Positions 8,226 through 16,605 of a stretch of DNA of 64,000 bases are shown here, in pieces. Below the pieces are notes generated by a model. The model had not been told where the DNA came from. It saw only the letters and a list, made by a program, of their open reading frames with translations, and made no database searches. Both the position numbers and the translations under genes were made by a program. This DNA is from CAWFNW01 sp963817405 (GTDB lineage: Bacteria > Actinomycetota > Coriobacteriia > Anaerosomatales > Anaerosomataceae). How positions within the stretch are numbered: position 1 is the first letter of the stretch; each line of letters starts with the position of its first letter. Location: assembly GCA_963817405.1 (NCBI GenBank), contig CAWFNW010000002.1, positions 372,001 through 436,000 of the forward strand, read 5' to 3'.

Positions 8226-11200
8226 GTGCGCACCGCTGTCCACAAAGAGATCGTCCGCTCGATCACCCACTCGTGGAGCCGCTTCGCGGCGATCTTCGCG
8301 ATCGTCGCGCTCGGCGCGGGCTTCTACGCGGGTCTTCGCATGTGCGCTCCCGACATGCGGATCACCGTCGACCGCTACCTGGACGAGACGGCGTTCATGG
8401 ACGCCCATCTCATCTCGACGCTGGGGTTCTCCGATGCGGACGTGGCGGCGGTCGAGCAGGCCGAGGGCGTCGCCGCGGTCATGCCCACGCACATCGCCGA
8501 CGTCACGGCGACAATCGGGGACCGCCGGGCGACGGTGCGCGTCCACGAGCTCGACATCGCCGCTGCGGCGGCAAGCGACACCTCGTCCGGCGGCAGCGCG
8601 GTCTCCCAGGGCCCGTCGTACCTCAACCGGCCGATCCTCGTCGCCGGGCGGTGGCCCAAGCGCTCGGGCGAATGCGCGATCGACCGGAGCAAGGTCTACG
8701 CGAACACGGCGCAGATCGGCCAGTCGGTGTCGTTCACGGTGGGCGTCACCACGCTTGAAGACACGTTCTCGCGCACCGACTTCAGGATCGTGGGCGTTGT
8801 CGATTCGTCGTACTACCTGGCGTTCAACCGCGGAACCACGACGCTCAACGACGGAAGCATCGACCGCGTGATGTACATCCCCTCCAGTGACTTCGCCGAT
8901 CCCAAGACCTACACCGACCTGTTCGTCACGATCGAGGGCGCTGCCGCGGCCTTCACGTTCTCCCCTGAGTACGACGCCGTCGTGCGGCCGGTCGCCAACA
9001 CCCTCAAAGTGCTCGCACCCGCCCGCGAACAGGCGCGGCTTGCCGAGGTGAAGGCCAACGCGCAGAAGGCCCTCGATGAGAAGCGTGCCGAGTACGATAA
9101 GGCGAAGGCGGAGGCCGACGCGAAGCTGGCGGACGGCAAGGCGAAGCTCGATGCCGCGGCCGCGACCATCGCGTCGTCGGAGAAGGACCGTGCGGCCGGT
9201 CAGCGGCGCTACGATGCGGGCGTGAGCGAGCTCGCCTCGCAGCGGAAGGCCTTCGCCGCGCAGTTCGCCGACGCGCAGCGCCAGATCGACGCGGGGCGGG
9301 CGGCGCTCGCAGAGCAGCAGGCCCAACTCGACCAGTTGGCAGCCGCGCTTCCCGTGCTGCAGCAGCAGATCGCTGCCCTCCAGGCGTCTGCGGCCCAGCT
9401 CCAGGCCGCCTACGAGGCTGCCCTTGCGGCCGAAGCGCTCGGCAACGTCGTGTCGCCCTCGTCGGCCGAGCTCGCCGCATCCCGTGCCCAGGTGCAGGCG
9501 CAGCTCACTGCCGCGCAGCAGGCGTACGCGACGCAGTCGGCGACGTACGCCGCCGGCACGGCTGCGATCGCGACAGCTCGGGCTGAGCTCAGCGCCAAGC
9601 AGGCGCAGCTCGACGCCGGGAAACGGCAGGCCGGGCGGGAGTTCAGCGCCGCCCAGCGGACGCTGGATGCTACGAAGCGGCAGCTTGCATCCGGCCGCGC
9701 CGAGCTCGTGAAGGGCGAGGCGGAGCTTGCCGACGGCCGGGCCGCGTACGCGAAGGAGAAGGCCGACGCTGAAGCAAAGCTCGCGGACGGGCTCTCGGCG
9801 ATCGAGGACGCTCAGGCCACGATCGACGCCATCAAGAAGCCCGCGTGGTACGTGCTCGGCCGCGGCACGAACGCGGGCTACGCGAGCCTCACCGCCGACA
9901 CGGACCGCATCGAAGCGATCTCGCTCGTGTTCCCGTTCATCTTCTTCCTGGTAGCCGCGCTCGTGGCACTCACAACGATGACCCGCATGGTCGACGAGGA
10001 GCGGACGCTCATCGGCACGTACAAGGCGCTCGGGTACGGCAGGGGGCGCATCGCTGCGAAGTACCTCGTATACGCGGGACTGGCGAGCATCCTCGGCGGC
10101 ATCGTCGGCATCCTCATCGGATCCCAAGCCCTCCCGAGGACCGTCTGGCGGGCGTACACCACGATGTACACCGCGCCTCCGGCGCTCACGCCGATCGATC
10201 TGCCGGTTGCCCTCATGGCCGGACTCGCGTCGGTGGGCGTGACGCTCGTGGCCACGCTGTGGGCGGTCGAGGCAACGCTTCGGGAGAGCCCCGCCAACCT
10301 GATGCTCCCGCGCGCACCGAAGCCCGGGAAGCGCATCGTGCTCGAGCGCGTCAAGCCGCTCTGGTCGCGCTTCTCCTTCCTTCAGAAGGTCACCGCGCGC
10401 AACCTCTTCCGGTACAAGAAACGCCTGCTCATGACGGTGATTGGGATTGCCGGCTGCACGGCGTTGCTCCTCACCGGCTTCGGGCTGAAGGACTCGATCG
10501 GGGATGTGCTCGGGAAGCAGTACGGTGACGTGTACGCGTACAACACGACGATCGGCCTCGACGTCGACGCCTACACGGCGGTCGTTTCGGATGACGGCAG
10601 GCTCGTCGCGTCGGAGACTGCCACCGACGTGGCAGCGGTTCTCAACGACGGCCACGCCTTCTTCGACCACCTGGTCGTCCACATGGAGAGCATCCGTCTC
10701 TCGAATCCCGCCACCCCCGCCACGGTCGGGGCCCTGAGCGGCACGGGGCTGGTTTCGGGCGCCGGCTTCGGTGGGAGCGCTGACGAGAAGGTCGATGGCG
10801 CTGCGCTCAATGGCTACCTCCTCGCGCCCGCAAGCACCAAGCGCCTGGATGCCTTCATCCACCTGCGGGAGCGGGCGAGTGGACGGCCGCTCTCGCTCGG
10901 CGATTCAGGCGTCGTGATCACCGAGAAGGCCTCGGACAAACTGCACCTGAAGGTGGGGGACACGATCGAGATCGAACGCCGCGACACCGGCGATGGCGGA
11001 AGCGACGAGCAGGCGGTGGCCCTCACCGTCGTCGGCATCACCGAGCAGTACGTCTCGCACTACGTCTACATGACGCCCAAGGTCTACGCACGGACGTTCG
11101 GGCAGCAGCCCACGCATAACGAAGTGCTCGCCATGGCCGTCGCCGACGGGACCGCGGCGCGAGACGCGCTCTCGGAAGCTCTGCTGCAGAAGCGCGGTGT

Positions 11201-11660
11201 GACAACGGTGCAGTTCAACGAGGACATCACCTCGTCGTTCGCCGACATGCTCGACAGCCTCAACTCGGTGGTCTTCGTCCTTATCTTCTCCGCGGGAATG
11301 CTCGCGTTCATCGTTCTGTACAACCTCACGAACATCAACGTGACGGAGCGCCAGCGCGAGATCGCCACAATCAAGGTGCTCGGGTTCTACGACTCGGAGG
11401 TGAACGCGTACATCTACCGAGAGACCGCAGCGCTCACGGTGCTTGGCTGCGCGCTTGGCCTACTGCTGGGCATCGCACTTGAGGCGTTCGTCATCACGAC
11501 TGTGGAGATCGACATCGTCATGTTCGGTCGCTCGATCCACGCGCCCAGCTACGTCAACTCCGCTGCGCTCACGTTGCTGTTCGCGGTGGTCGTGAACCTC
11601 GCCATGTGGCCGCGCCTGCGCGGGATCGACATGGTCGAGTCACTCAAGTCGATCGAGTGA
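8226..11660 (+). CDS. large FtsX-family ABC permease with extracytoplasmic coiled-coil
   Basis: This is a 1144-residue permease. A first membrane helix (about 18-38) leads into an extracytoplasmic domain. From about residue 275 to 535 there is a very long Ala/Glu/Lys-rich heptad region with repeated blocks such as LADGKAKLDAAAA, LASGRAELVKGEAEL and LAEQQAQLDQLAAAL. Three FtsX helices follow (VFPFIFFLVAALVALTTM onward, with MVDEERTLIGTYKALGYG), then a second periplasmic domain and a final FtsX block (ERQREIATIKVLGF). The coiled-coil between helix 1 and the FtsX core is typical of large two-FtsX-domain exporters in Gram-positives. The GTG at 8226 has GGAGAGG upstream. It pairs with the ATPase at 7510. 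Its last 21 bases overlap the convergent higA gene. Confidence 0.88.
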   Translation: MRTAVHKEIVRSITHSWSRFAAIFAIVALGAGFYAGLRMCAPDMRITVDRYLDETAFMDAHLISTLGFSDADVAAVEQAEGVAAVMPTHIADVTATIGDRRATVRVHELDIAAAAASDTSSGGSAVSQGPSYLNRPILVAGRWPKRSGECAIDRSKVYANTAQIGQSVSFTVGVTTLEDTFSRTDFRIVGVVDSSYYLAFNRGTTTLNDGSIDRVMYIPSSDFADPKTYTDLFVTIEGAAAAFTFSPEYDAVVRPVANTLKVLAPAREQARLAEVKANAQKALDEKRAEYDKAKAEADAKLADGKAKLDAAAATIASSEKDRAAGQRRYDAGVSELASQRKAFAAQFADAQRQIDAGRAALAEQQAQLDQLAAALPVLQQQIAALQASAAQLQAAYEAALAAEALGNVVSPSSAELAASRAQVQAQLTAAQQAYATQSATYAAGTAAIATARAELSAKQAQLDAGKRQAGREFSAAQRTLDATKRQLASGRAELVKGEAELADGRAAYAKEKADAEAKLADGLSAIEDAQATIDAIKKPAWYVLGRGTNAGYASLTADTDRIEAISLVFPFIFFLVAALVALTTMTRMVDEERTLIGTYKALGYGRGRIAAKYLVYAGLASILGGIVGILIGSQALPRTVWRAYTTMYTAPPALTPIDLPVALMAGLASVGVTLVATLWAVEATLRESPANLMLPRAPKPGKRIVLERVKPLWSRFSFLQKVTARNLFRYKKRLLMTVIGIAGCTALLLTGFGLKDSIGDVLGKQYGDVYAYNTTIGLDVDAYTAVVSDDGRLVASETATDVAAVLNDGHAFFDHLVVHMESIRLSNPATPATVGALSGTGLVSGAGFGGSADEKVDGAALNGYLLAPASTKRLDAFIHLRERASGRPLSLGDSGVVITEKASDKLHLKVGDTIEIERRDTGDGGSDEQAVALTVVGITEQYVSHYVYMTPKVYARTFGQQPTHNEVLAMAVADGTAARDALSEALLQKRGVTTVQFNEDITSSFADMLDSLNSVVFVLIFSAGMLAFIVLYNLTNINVTERQREIATIKVLGFYDSEVNAYIYRETAALTVLGCALGLLLGIALEAFVITTVEIDIVMFGRSIHAPSYVNSAALTLLFAVVVNLAMWPRLRGIDMVESLKSIE

Positions 11661-11972
11661 CCTTTCTGAAGCGGCGGGTGTGTTGGCCCCAAGTGCCGCC
11701 AGCGGCGGAATCGCCTTTGCCGGTCGGCTCAGTGCGAGGTCGTGCGCGGTCTGGAGGTTGATCCAGAAATCGGGTGTGGTGGTGAACGCCTGGGCGAGTA
11801 ACCACGCGGTTTCGGGCGTTACTCCGCGCTTGCCACGCACGATCTCGTTGATGCGCTGCACCGGAATGCCAAGGTGCGCCGCCAGTGCTACCTGCGTAAC
11901 ACCCAGCGGCTGCAGGAACTCCTCGCTGAGAATCACGCCGGGATGCGTGGGAATTCGGTCCTTCGGTCTCAT
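11640..11972 (-). CDS. higA: HigA-type XRE antitoxin
   Basis: The 110-residue protein begins MRPKDRIPTHPGVILSEEF and continues LGVTQVALAAHLGIPVQRINEIVRGKR, the signature of HigA-family helix-turn-helix antidotes (PGEIL…EEFL…LGLTQ…LA..LGV…RI..I..GKR). It normally binds HigB toxin and represses the operon. Here the upstream toxin gene is truncated and runs straight into this start codon, so the antitoxin appears to be an orphan. The 3' end overlaps the convergent permease gene by 21 bases. Confidence 0.85.
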   Translation of the reverse strand: MRPKDRIPTHPGVILSEEFLQPLGVTQVALAAHLGIPVQRINEIVRGKRGVTPETAWLLAQAFTTTPDFWINLQTAHDLALSRPAKAIPPLAALGANTPAASERSLDRLE

Positions 11973-11973
11973 G

Positions 11974-12162
11974 GTCGCCCTCCAATGCCTCCAAACGATT
12001 GCCAGGCGGTGCTGAAAGGTCGCGCAGCGCCACTGCTCCGTCGAGCATGTCTAGCTTCAGCACTGTGAGAGCGACGATTCTGGCCGGGAATCGGCGTGTC
12101 CGAGCTGTCTGGCGCCCATGATAGAGGTCTCCAGTCACCCGGTCGCCGAAGCTGACGATCAT
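11974..12162 (-). pseudogene. truncated HigB-type toxin remnant
   Basis: The N-terminal 63 residues match HigB/RelE-superfamily host-inhibition toxins: MIVSFGDRVTGDLYHG…, then LKLDMLDGAVALRDLSAPPGNRLEALEGD. In intact members this is followed by the GQYSIRINDQWRICF strand and catalytic C-terminus. Here that part is absent: the frame passes directly into the higA start (GACC-ATG) and reads on out of frame through higA. A clean internal deletion of about 30 codons best explains it. Without the QWR region the toxin should be inactive. Confidence 0.75.
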
Positions 12163-12421
12163 CAGTCCTCACTCCGATTGAAGATACACGGTTACACGGA
12201 TATCATGCAAGACGAGGCAGGGAGCGTGCGAGCGGTGCGCGCTCGCCACCTCATCGGGAGTGAACACGACGAACCTAACCGATCTCTCGCTTGCGTCTTG
12301 CATGGCCCTTTCTACTTCACCGAGCGTCGTGCTGGAGCCGAGCTGGCGCCTGTCACCAACGAGGCTGCCGATGGGTATACCCCTAGGTGCGGCAGGCGCG
12401 ATCCGTAACGAGGTCGCTCAC

Positions 12422-13108
12422 ATGCTCTACGCATTCGTGGTCACCACTATCATCACGACCATCGCCGAGCAAGGCGACAAGACGCAGGTGATCTCTTTCG
12501 CGCTTGCCGGTAAGTACCACTGGTGGCAGGTGGTGGGCGGCGTGCTCCTCGCGAACCTGCCGCTCTCGCTCGCATACGTCCTCATCGGGAGCTTCGCCGG
12601 GAGGCTCGTTCCCGAGTCGTGGCTTCTGTTCTTGGGCGCGCTCGCCTTCCTCGTCTTCGGCGTCCTGTCGCTTCGCCCGGAAGAAGAGGAGCCGGAGGGG
12701 TCAGGGCACCCGAAGGCATCTGGGATCCCGGCGTACGGCCCTGTGCTCGCGACGGCCACCCTCCTGTTCCTCTCGCAGGTGGGGGACCACGCGGCGCTGG
12801 TCACCATGGCGATCGCATCGGACCCGGCAGGACCGCTTAAGGCGCTCGGTAGCGCCGGCGTCTCGATTGCGTCGTTCTTGGCGCGTATCGGCCTCGACGG
12901 GACGGGAAGCCTGCCATGGGAATCCTTGGTAGGCGTGTGGCTCGGCTCGGTCGCCGGAAACGTCATCGCGGATGGGTTTGCCGTCGGTGCGGGCACACTC
13001 ATCGGCCGACGTATGCCGGACGCGACGCTCAGGCGGGTCTCGGCGTGGGTGTTCATCGTGCTCGGCGCGGTGGGACTCATCACGCTTCTTGTGGCGGTGG
13101 TTCGATAG
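12422..13108 (+). CDS. GDT1/TMEM165-family (UPF0016) cation transporter
   Basis: The 228-residue membrane protein has about six helices in two halves. The first half holds the family motif AEQGDKTQ; the second half holds SQVGDHAAL at the matching place, where E-x-G-D-K/R is usual. Members export or exchange Mn2+ or Ca2+. The Glu-to-Gln and Lys-to-His changes in the second motif are unusual and may affect coordination. The ATG at 12422 (MLYAFVVTTIITTIAEQ) starts right at the first helix and has AACGAGG upstream; the longer ORF from 12260 adds non-membrane sequence. About 260 bases of non-coding sequence lie upstream. Confidence 0.85.
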   Translation: MLYAFVVTTIITTIAEQGDKTQVISFALAGKYHWWQVVGGVLLANLPLSLAYVLIGSFAGRLVPESWLLFLGALAFLVFGVLSLRPEEEEPEGSGHPKASGIPAYGPVLATATLLFLSQVGDHAALVTMAIASDPAGPLKALGSAGVSIASFLARIGLDGTGSLPWESLVGVWLGSVAGNVIADGFAVGAGTLIGRRMPDATLRRVSAWVFIVLGAVGLITLLVAVVR

Positions 13109-13194
13109 CGCAGCAGGCGGGAATATCGAACGCACTGTGACCTTCGCCGTGAAAGGGATGATGGGGATGATGGCGGAGATGGTGACCTCAAAGC

Positions 13195-13230
13195 TGAGGG
13201 GGTGTCCTCCAGACGGAGGGCATCCCCTCA
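13195..13230 (+). terminator. 16-bp hairpin between the GDT1-like gene and the RibD-like gene
   Basis: TGAGGGGGTGTCCTCC (13195-13210) pairs with GGAGGGCATCCCCTCA (13215-13230) around a 4-base loop; two G-U wobbles complete the stem as RNA. There is no U-tract, so it is either a factor-dependent terminator of the GDT1-like gene or part of the leader of the next gene. Confidence 0.45.
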
Positions 13231-13251
13231 ACACGAGAGAGGGTGTGTAGC

Positions 13252-13857
13252 ATGCGGAAACTCGTCGTGAACACATTCATGACGCTCGACGGCGTGGCGC
13301 AGGCTCCTGGTGGCCCGGACGAGGACACCGAGGGCGGATTCCGGTTCGGCGGCTGGTCGATGGACTACTGGGACGACATGATGGGGCAGGTCATGGACGC
13401 CATCACAGGCGTGCCCTACGACCTGCTCTTGGGGCGCAAGACCTACGAGATCTTCGCCGGCTACTGGCCTAACGCCGAGGATCCCATGGCCGAGCAGCTG
13501 AACGCGGCAACCAAGTACGTCGCGTCTAACACGCTCGCCGAGTTGCCGTGGGGACCCAGCGAACTCCTCAAGGGCGACGTGGCTGCCGAGGTGGCCCGCC
13601 TCAAGGCCGGCGACGGCCCCATGCTGCTGGTCTACGGCAGCGAGGACCTCATCCAGACGCTGCTGGCGACCGATCTCATCGACGACTTCCACATCTGGAC
13701 GTACCCGCTTGTCCTCGGGCAGGGCAAGCGGCTCTTCGCCGAGGGAACCCGGCCCCGGGGCCTGCAACTGACCGACTCGAAGACGTCCAGCACGGGCGTC
13801 ATAATCGCTACGTACAAGCTGGGCGGCCCGCTGCGGCCGAGTGAGGTCGTGGTGTAG
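13252..13857 (+). CDS. RibD C-terminal/dihydrofolate reductase-like protein (YyaP/YwjB type)
   Basis: The 201-residue protein matches the stand-alone RibD_C family. It starts RKLVVNTFMTLDGVAQAPGGPDEDTEGGF, then shows DLLLGRKTYEIFAGYWP, MLLVYGSEDLIQTLL and the late VLGQGKRLF. These proteins have a dihydrofolate-reductase fold and bind NADPH, but their substrate is mostly unknown. The ATG at 13252 begins the family sequence and has a GAGAGGG site upstream. A single gene followed 35 bases later by a TfoX-like gene on the same strand. Confidence 0.85.
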   Translation: MRKLVVNTFMTLDGVAQAPGGPDEDTEGGFRFGGWSMDYWDDMMGQVMDAITGVPYDLLLGRKTYEIFAGYWPNAEDPMAEQLNAATKYVASNTLAELPWGPSELLKGDVAAEVARLKAGDGPMLLVYGSEDLIQTLLATDLIDDFHIWTYPLVLGQGKRLFAEGTRPRGLQLTDSKTSSTGVIIATYKLGGPLRPSEVVV

Positions 13858-13892
13858 GTTGTGCGACGACTGATCTGAGCACGAGAGGTGCA

Positions 13893-14237
13893 ATGCACGA
13901 GCATCGCTTCGACCCCGTGGTGACCGAGGCCGTCGCCGACATCGTCCGCGACTGGCCGGCGGTGCACCGCGGCAAGATCTTCGGGCACCCGGGCTTCTTC
14001 GCGGGGCGCAAGCTCTTCGCGCTCATCGATGGCCGAGCGGTGGGGCTGCTGCACCTGTCCGACGACGCCCGAGCGACGCTCACCCGCGACTTCGACGCGG
14101 GGCCGTTCCTCATCCAGGGCTCGCCGACGCGCGGGTGGATTCTCGTGCCAGCGCTCGAGGTCGACACCGTGCTGGCTCTGGGGCCGTGGCTGCACGATGC
14201 GTACGAGGCGGCGCTGGAGATCGCCGAGCGGGGGTAG
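13893..14237 (+). CDS. TfoX N-terminal-like / YjbR-like small protein
   Basis: The 114-residue cytoplasmic protein has the compact alpha/beta pattern of TfoX-N or MmcQ/YjbR proteins (KIFGHPGFFAGRKLFALIDGRAVGLLHLSDDARATL, then GWILVPALEVDTVLALGPWLHDAYEAAL). It lacks the C-terminal helical domain of true competence regulators. Similar stand-alone domains occur widely with no defined role. ATG at 13893 follows GAGAGG. It ends 3 bases before the stop of the convergent HNH endonuclease gene. Confidence 0.6.
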   Translation: MHEHRFDPVVTEAVADIVRDWPAVHRGKIFGHPGFFAGRKLFALIDGRAVGLLHLSDDARATLTRDFDAGPFLIQGSPTRGWILVPALEVDTVLALGPWLHDAYEAALEIAERG

Positions 14238-14240
14238 GCG

Positions 14241-15161
14241 CTAAGCGACGAGCGAGCGCTCGAAGTGGCGCTCCAGCGCCTCGGCGCTTGGTCTGAGACT
14301 TGGGTCCGGTGGAACTCGGAGCAGAGTCTCATGCAGTGGCTCGTACATCGTCCCACTGAGTGCGGACGCGAGCTGGATCCGCATGTTCCCGTCTACGGCT
14401 ACCAGTCCCAGGTCGAACAGATCATGCAGATCCGCTCTCAGCAAGAGACCGTTGGCAGGGTGATTGGTCTGCTGACCGCGGTAGGGCATTATGTGCGCCG
14501 CTTCCAGCGCCGGCTCCGCATCGTATGCGGACATAGCGCACTTGCTGCCGTATGCGGCGAGCATAAGACGCCGGAAGCTCGGCTGACCCTGCCGGCGAAC
14601 AACCTCGGCGATCACCCGGTTTCGGCCTTGCTCGGGCGCGTCAGGATCGAAGGGTTGTGTGCTGAAGTCGATCAACTGGACCGTGACCGTCCCCTGCTGG
14701 GCATTGCTGGCTGCCAGCGGCACTGGTCCGGTGAGGGTGAACATTCCGCTGTCATATCGGTCGATTCGAGCCAGACCGAGCACGTTATATCCCTTGCCCG
14801 CGGGAATCACGACACCCACGGGTACGCCGTCGGCCTGGTTCTGAAAGAGAGCCGTGTTCGCGAAATGACGGTTCGGGTCACGAAGATCGTCGTTTGTGCT
14901 TCCTTGCTGGTGGTACAGGTAGGACCAGGTGCCGTCGGAAGCGAAGATCGGTTCTTGGTCGGGGTAGACGCCCCTGCTCGTCTGCACGACACTCAGAGCG
15001 TAGGGGGTACCGGCTGGTTTCCAGATACCCTTCTGAGCTGAGGTGACCTTGATCGCGAGGCCGACGTCGAAAGGGCGGGTTGCGAAGACGCGTCCTGCGT
15101 TCGCTTCGAACCACGCAAGCGCTTCGAGGAACCCAGCAGGCAACGTCGGCATGAGTACCAT
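14241..15161 (-). CDS. HNH endonuclease with SRA-like N-terminal domain (putative modification-dependent nuclease)
   Basis: The 306-residue protein has two parts. Residues 1 to about 180 have no clear catalytic motif but resemble SRA/YDG-type recognition modules (KGIWKPAGTPYALSVVQTSR, then GVPVGVVIPAGKGYNVLGLARIDRYD). The C-terminal HNH module has FRRLMLAAYGSKCAMSAYD, LEAAHIMPYRG, TNHPANGLLLRADLHDLFDLGLVAVD. Such architectures often restrict DNA with modified bases. The ATG at 15161 is favoured; GTG 15173 and ATG 15152 are alternatives. No methyltransferase lies nearby, which fits a type IV-like role. The SRA reading is tentative; the HNH call is strong. Confidence 0.78.
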   Translation of the reverse strand: MVLMPTLPAGFLEALAWFEANAGRVFATRPFDVGLAIKVTSAQKGIWKPAGTPYALSVVQTSRGVYPDQEPIFASDGTWSYLYHQQGSTNDDLRDPNRHFANTALFQNQADGVPVGVVIPAGKGYNVLGLARIDRYDSGMFTLTGPVPLAASNAQQGTVTVQLIDFSTQPFDPDAPEQGRNRVIAEVVRRQGQPSFRRLMLAAYGSKCAMSAYDAEPALEAAHIMPYRGQQTNHPANGLLLRADLHDLFDLGLVAVDGNMRIQLASALSGTMYEPLHETLLRVPPDPSLRPSAEALERHFERSLVA

Positions 15162-15211
15162 GGTCGCGAGCACCCCCCATGGTCCAGGATACTCGATTGG
15201 GTGACACGCGC

Positions 15212-15601
15212 ATGAAGGTCGTCACAGCGGCCGTAATCATCGAGAACGGTCGACTCCTGCTCGCCAGACGTCCTGAGGGAGATAACCTCGCGGGTCTATG
15301 GGAGTTGCCCGGAGGAAAGATCGAGCCGGGGGAGTCACTCCAGGAGTGCATGGAACGTGAGCTTCTTGAGGAGCTCGGCATGAGCTCAGTGGTCGGGGAG
15401 GAGATAGCCCGCACGGTGTATCACTACGGACACGGCACTTTCGAGATGGTTGCGCTGCTCGCACAGCGCGGCTCAGAGTATCGTCCGACCTTTCACTCGG
15501 AGATCCGTTGGCTGACTCGCGGTGAACTCACCGAGATATCACTGGCCCCGGCGGACGTGGCGCTGCTGGCGCAGCTCGCTCTACGCACCGACTGGCGTTA
15601 G
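15212..15601 (+). CDS. Nudix hydrolase, MutT/8-oxo-dGTP diphosphatase-like
   Basis: The 129-residue enzyme carries a complete Nudix box: GGKIEPGESLQECMEREL followed by LEELG. The N-terminal KVVTAAVIIENGRLLLARRP and WELPGG are typical of MutT/NudG proteins that remove 8-oxo-dGTP or modified CTP. It diverges from the HNH nuclease. The start at 15212 gives the family N-terminus; GTG 15201 is possible. Downstream, the third copy of the palindromic repeat separates it from the convergent lipoprotein gene. Confidence 0.88.
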   Translation: MKVVTAAVIIENGRLLLARRPEGDNLAGLWELPGGKIEPGESLQECMERELLEELGMSSVVGEEIARTVYHYGHGTFEMVALLAQRGSEYRPTFHSEIRWLTRGELTEISLAPADVALLAQLALRTDWR

Positions 15602-15651
15602 ACGGCCCTCCTCGAGCTGCTGTGAGGCTTTGATCCCCGGCCCATGAAGGT

Positions 15652-15691
15652 CCCTCTAGAAAGTTATCAAATACGCCAACTTTTCAGAGGA
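15652..15691. repeat. palindromic 3'-end element, copy 3
   Basis: The arms CCTCTAGAAAGTT (15653-15665) and AACTTTTCAGAGG (15678-15690) differ at two positions. The core is ATCAAATACGCC. It sits between convergent genes (Nudix hydrolase and the interrupted lipoprotein). Confidence 0.8.
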
Positions 15692-15743
15692 CCCCCAACA
15701 CGCACCCCCTGCTCTCGGCAAAGAAGGCCTGCCGCCCAGTCAG

Positions 15744-16349
15744 TCACCGCATGCGCGTCATGATCATCTCGGCGATGGAGCGAAGCTTGTCGGGGCCGAT
15801 GTCCTGACCGCTCGTACCACACGCCACGCGCAGCGCCCGGTCGCCGTAGCGAACGCACAGCATGCTGTACGGGTCCGCCTTCTCCGGGCCCAGGAATGCC
15901 GCATCGCCAAGATTCGCGACGGTCTCGCCCAGCGCGGTCCGGCTGCCCGCCCACTCGACGAACGTGCCGAGGTCCGCAAAGTCCAGCAGGAGCAGCGTCT
16001 CGTTGTTGGCGCCAACCTTGTCGACGACCACCTTGAAGGACCCGACGCACGCTGACGTGTCCGATGAACTCACCGGAGTACCAATGCCTCAAAGCGCGGG
16101 TGCAAGGGTCAGGTCGTCCCTGCCCAAGATGGTAGTGAAGTCATCCACCGAGATGAGCTCGCCCACCGAGGGGCCGCTCGGGACGGCGGACACGTCAACG
16201 TCCACCAGCTGCGCCCGTGCCGCCGCGTCGGACGACTCGGCGCTGGGGGAGGGTTCGGCGGGCTCAGCGGACGAGCATGACGCGAGTACGGCCAGGCACA
16301 GGAGTAATGCAGGCAGGGCGGCTGCGATCATCATTCGCGTGGGCCTCAT
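15744..16349 (-). pseudogene. lipoprotein gene interrupted by an in-frame TGA
   Basis: The first part (16349 to 16092) encodes a lipoprotein signal peptide with lipobox VLASC, an S/P/E-rich linker and VGELISVDDFTTILGRDD. A TGA at 16091-16089 stops it after LAPAL. The same frame then reads on without a break (GIGTPVSSSDTSACVGSFK … AEMIMTRMR) to 15744, with balanced composition and three Cys. The two halves together look like one roughly 200-residue secreted domain. Options are a nonsense mutation of a Cys or Trp codon, a sequence error, a selenocysteine, or two genes (the second from GTG 16073). No convincing SECIS hairpin follows this TGA, unlike the one at 53724. Confidence 0.6.
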
Positions 16350-16605
16350 GGCGAACTCCTCTCCAACGGGTCGCTGCGCGTTGTGCGCGTGCCGCCGTCG
16401 GTCATCGTGTAGGCGTCAGGTGTAACGGCCGCTCGGCACCCCCAGTGTAGCCGCTGCGTTCTAAGGCCGCTCTAAGGTGAAGCAGCCATTTGCGAGGGCC
16501 TTGGTTAGCCGGCCAGCCGTTTGGGTACCCCGATTCATTGGGGAAGCAGTCGATCCGTAGGCGCACGCTTTCCGCTGCGCAGCTTCGCTTCGGGAGGGGT
16601 TCACC

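Noticed and set aside
8019..10862. 947-codon minus-strand ORF across the large FtsX permease
   Set aside because: It mirrors the coiled-coil repeat on the other strand; no recognisable domain, and ribosome site lacking.
12180..12421. possible Mn-sensing yybP-ykoY riboswitch upstream of the GDT1-type gene
   Set aside because: Only short look-alike pieces (GGGAGTGA, CCAACGAGG) are present; the paired helices and conserved loops could not be assembled.
13150..13250. Met-rich short ORF (GMMGMMAEMVTSK…) before the RibD-like gene as a leader peptide
   Set aside because: No ribosome site of its own and it reads through the hairpin; composition alone is not enough.
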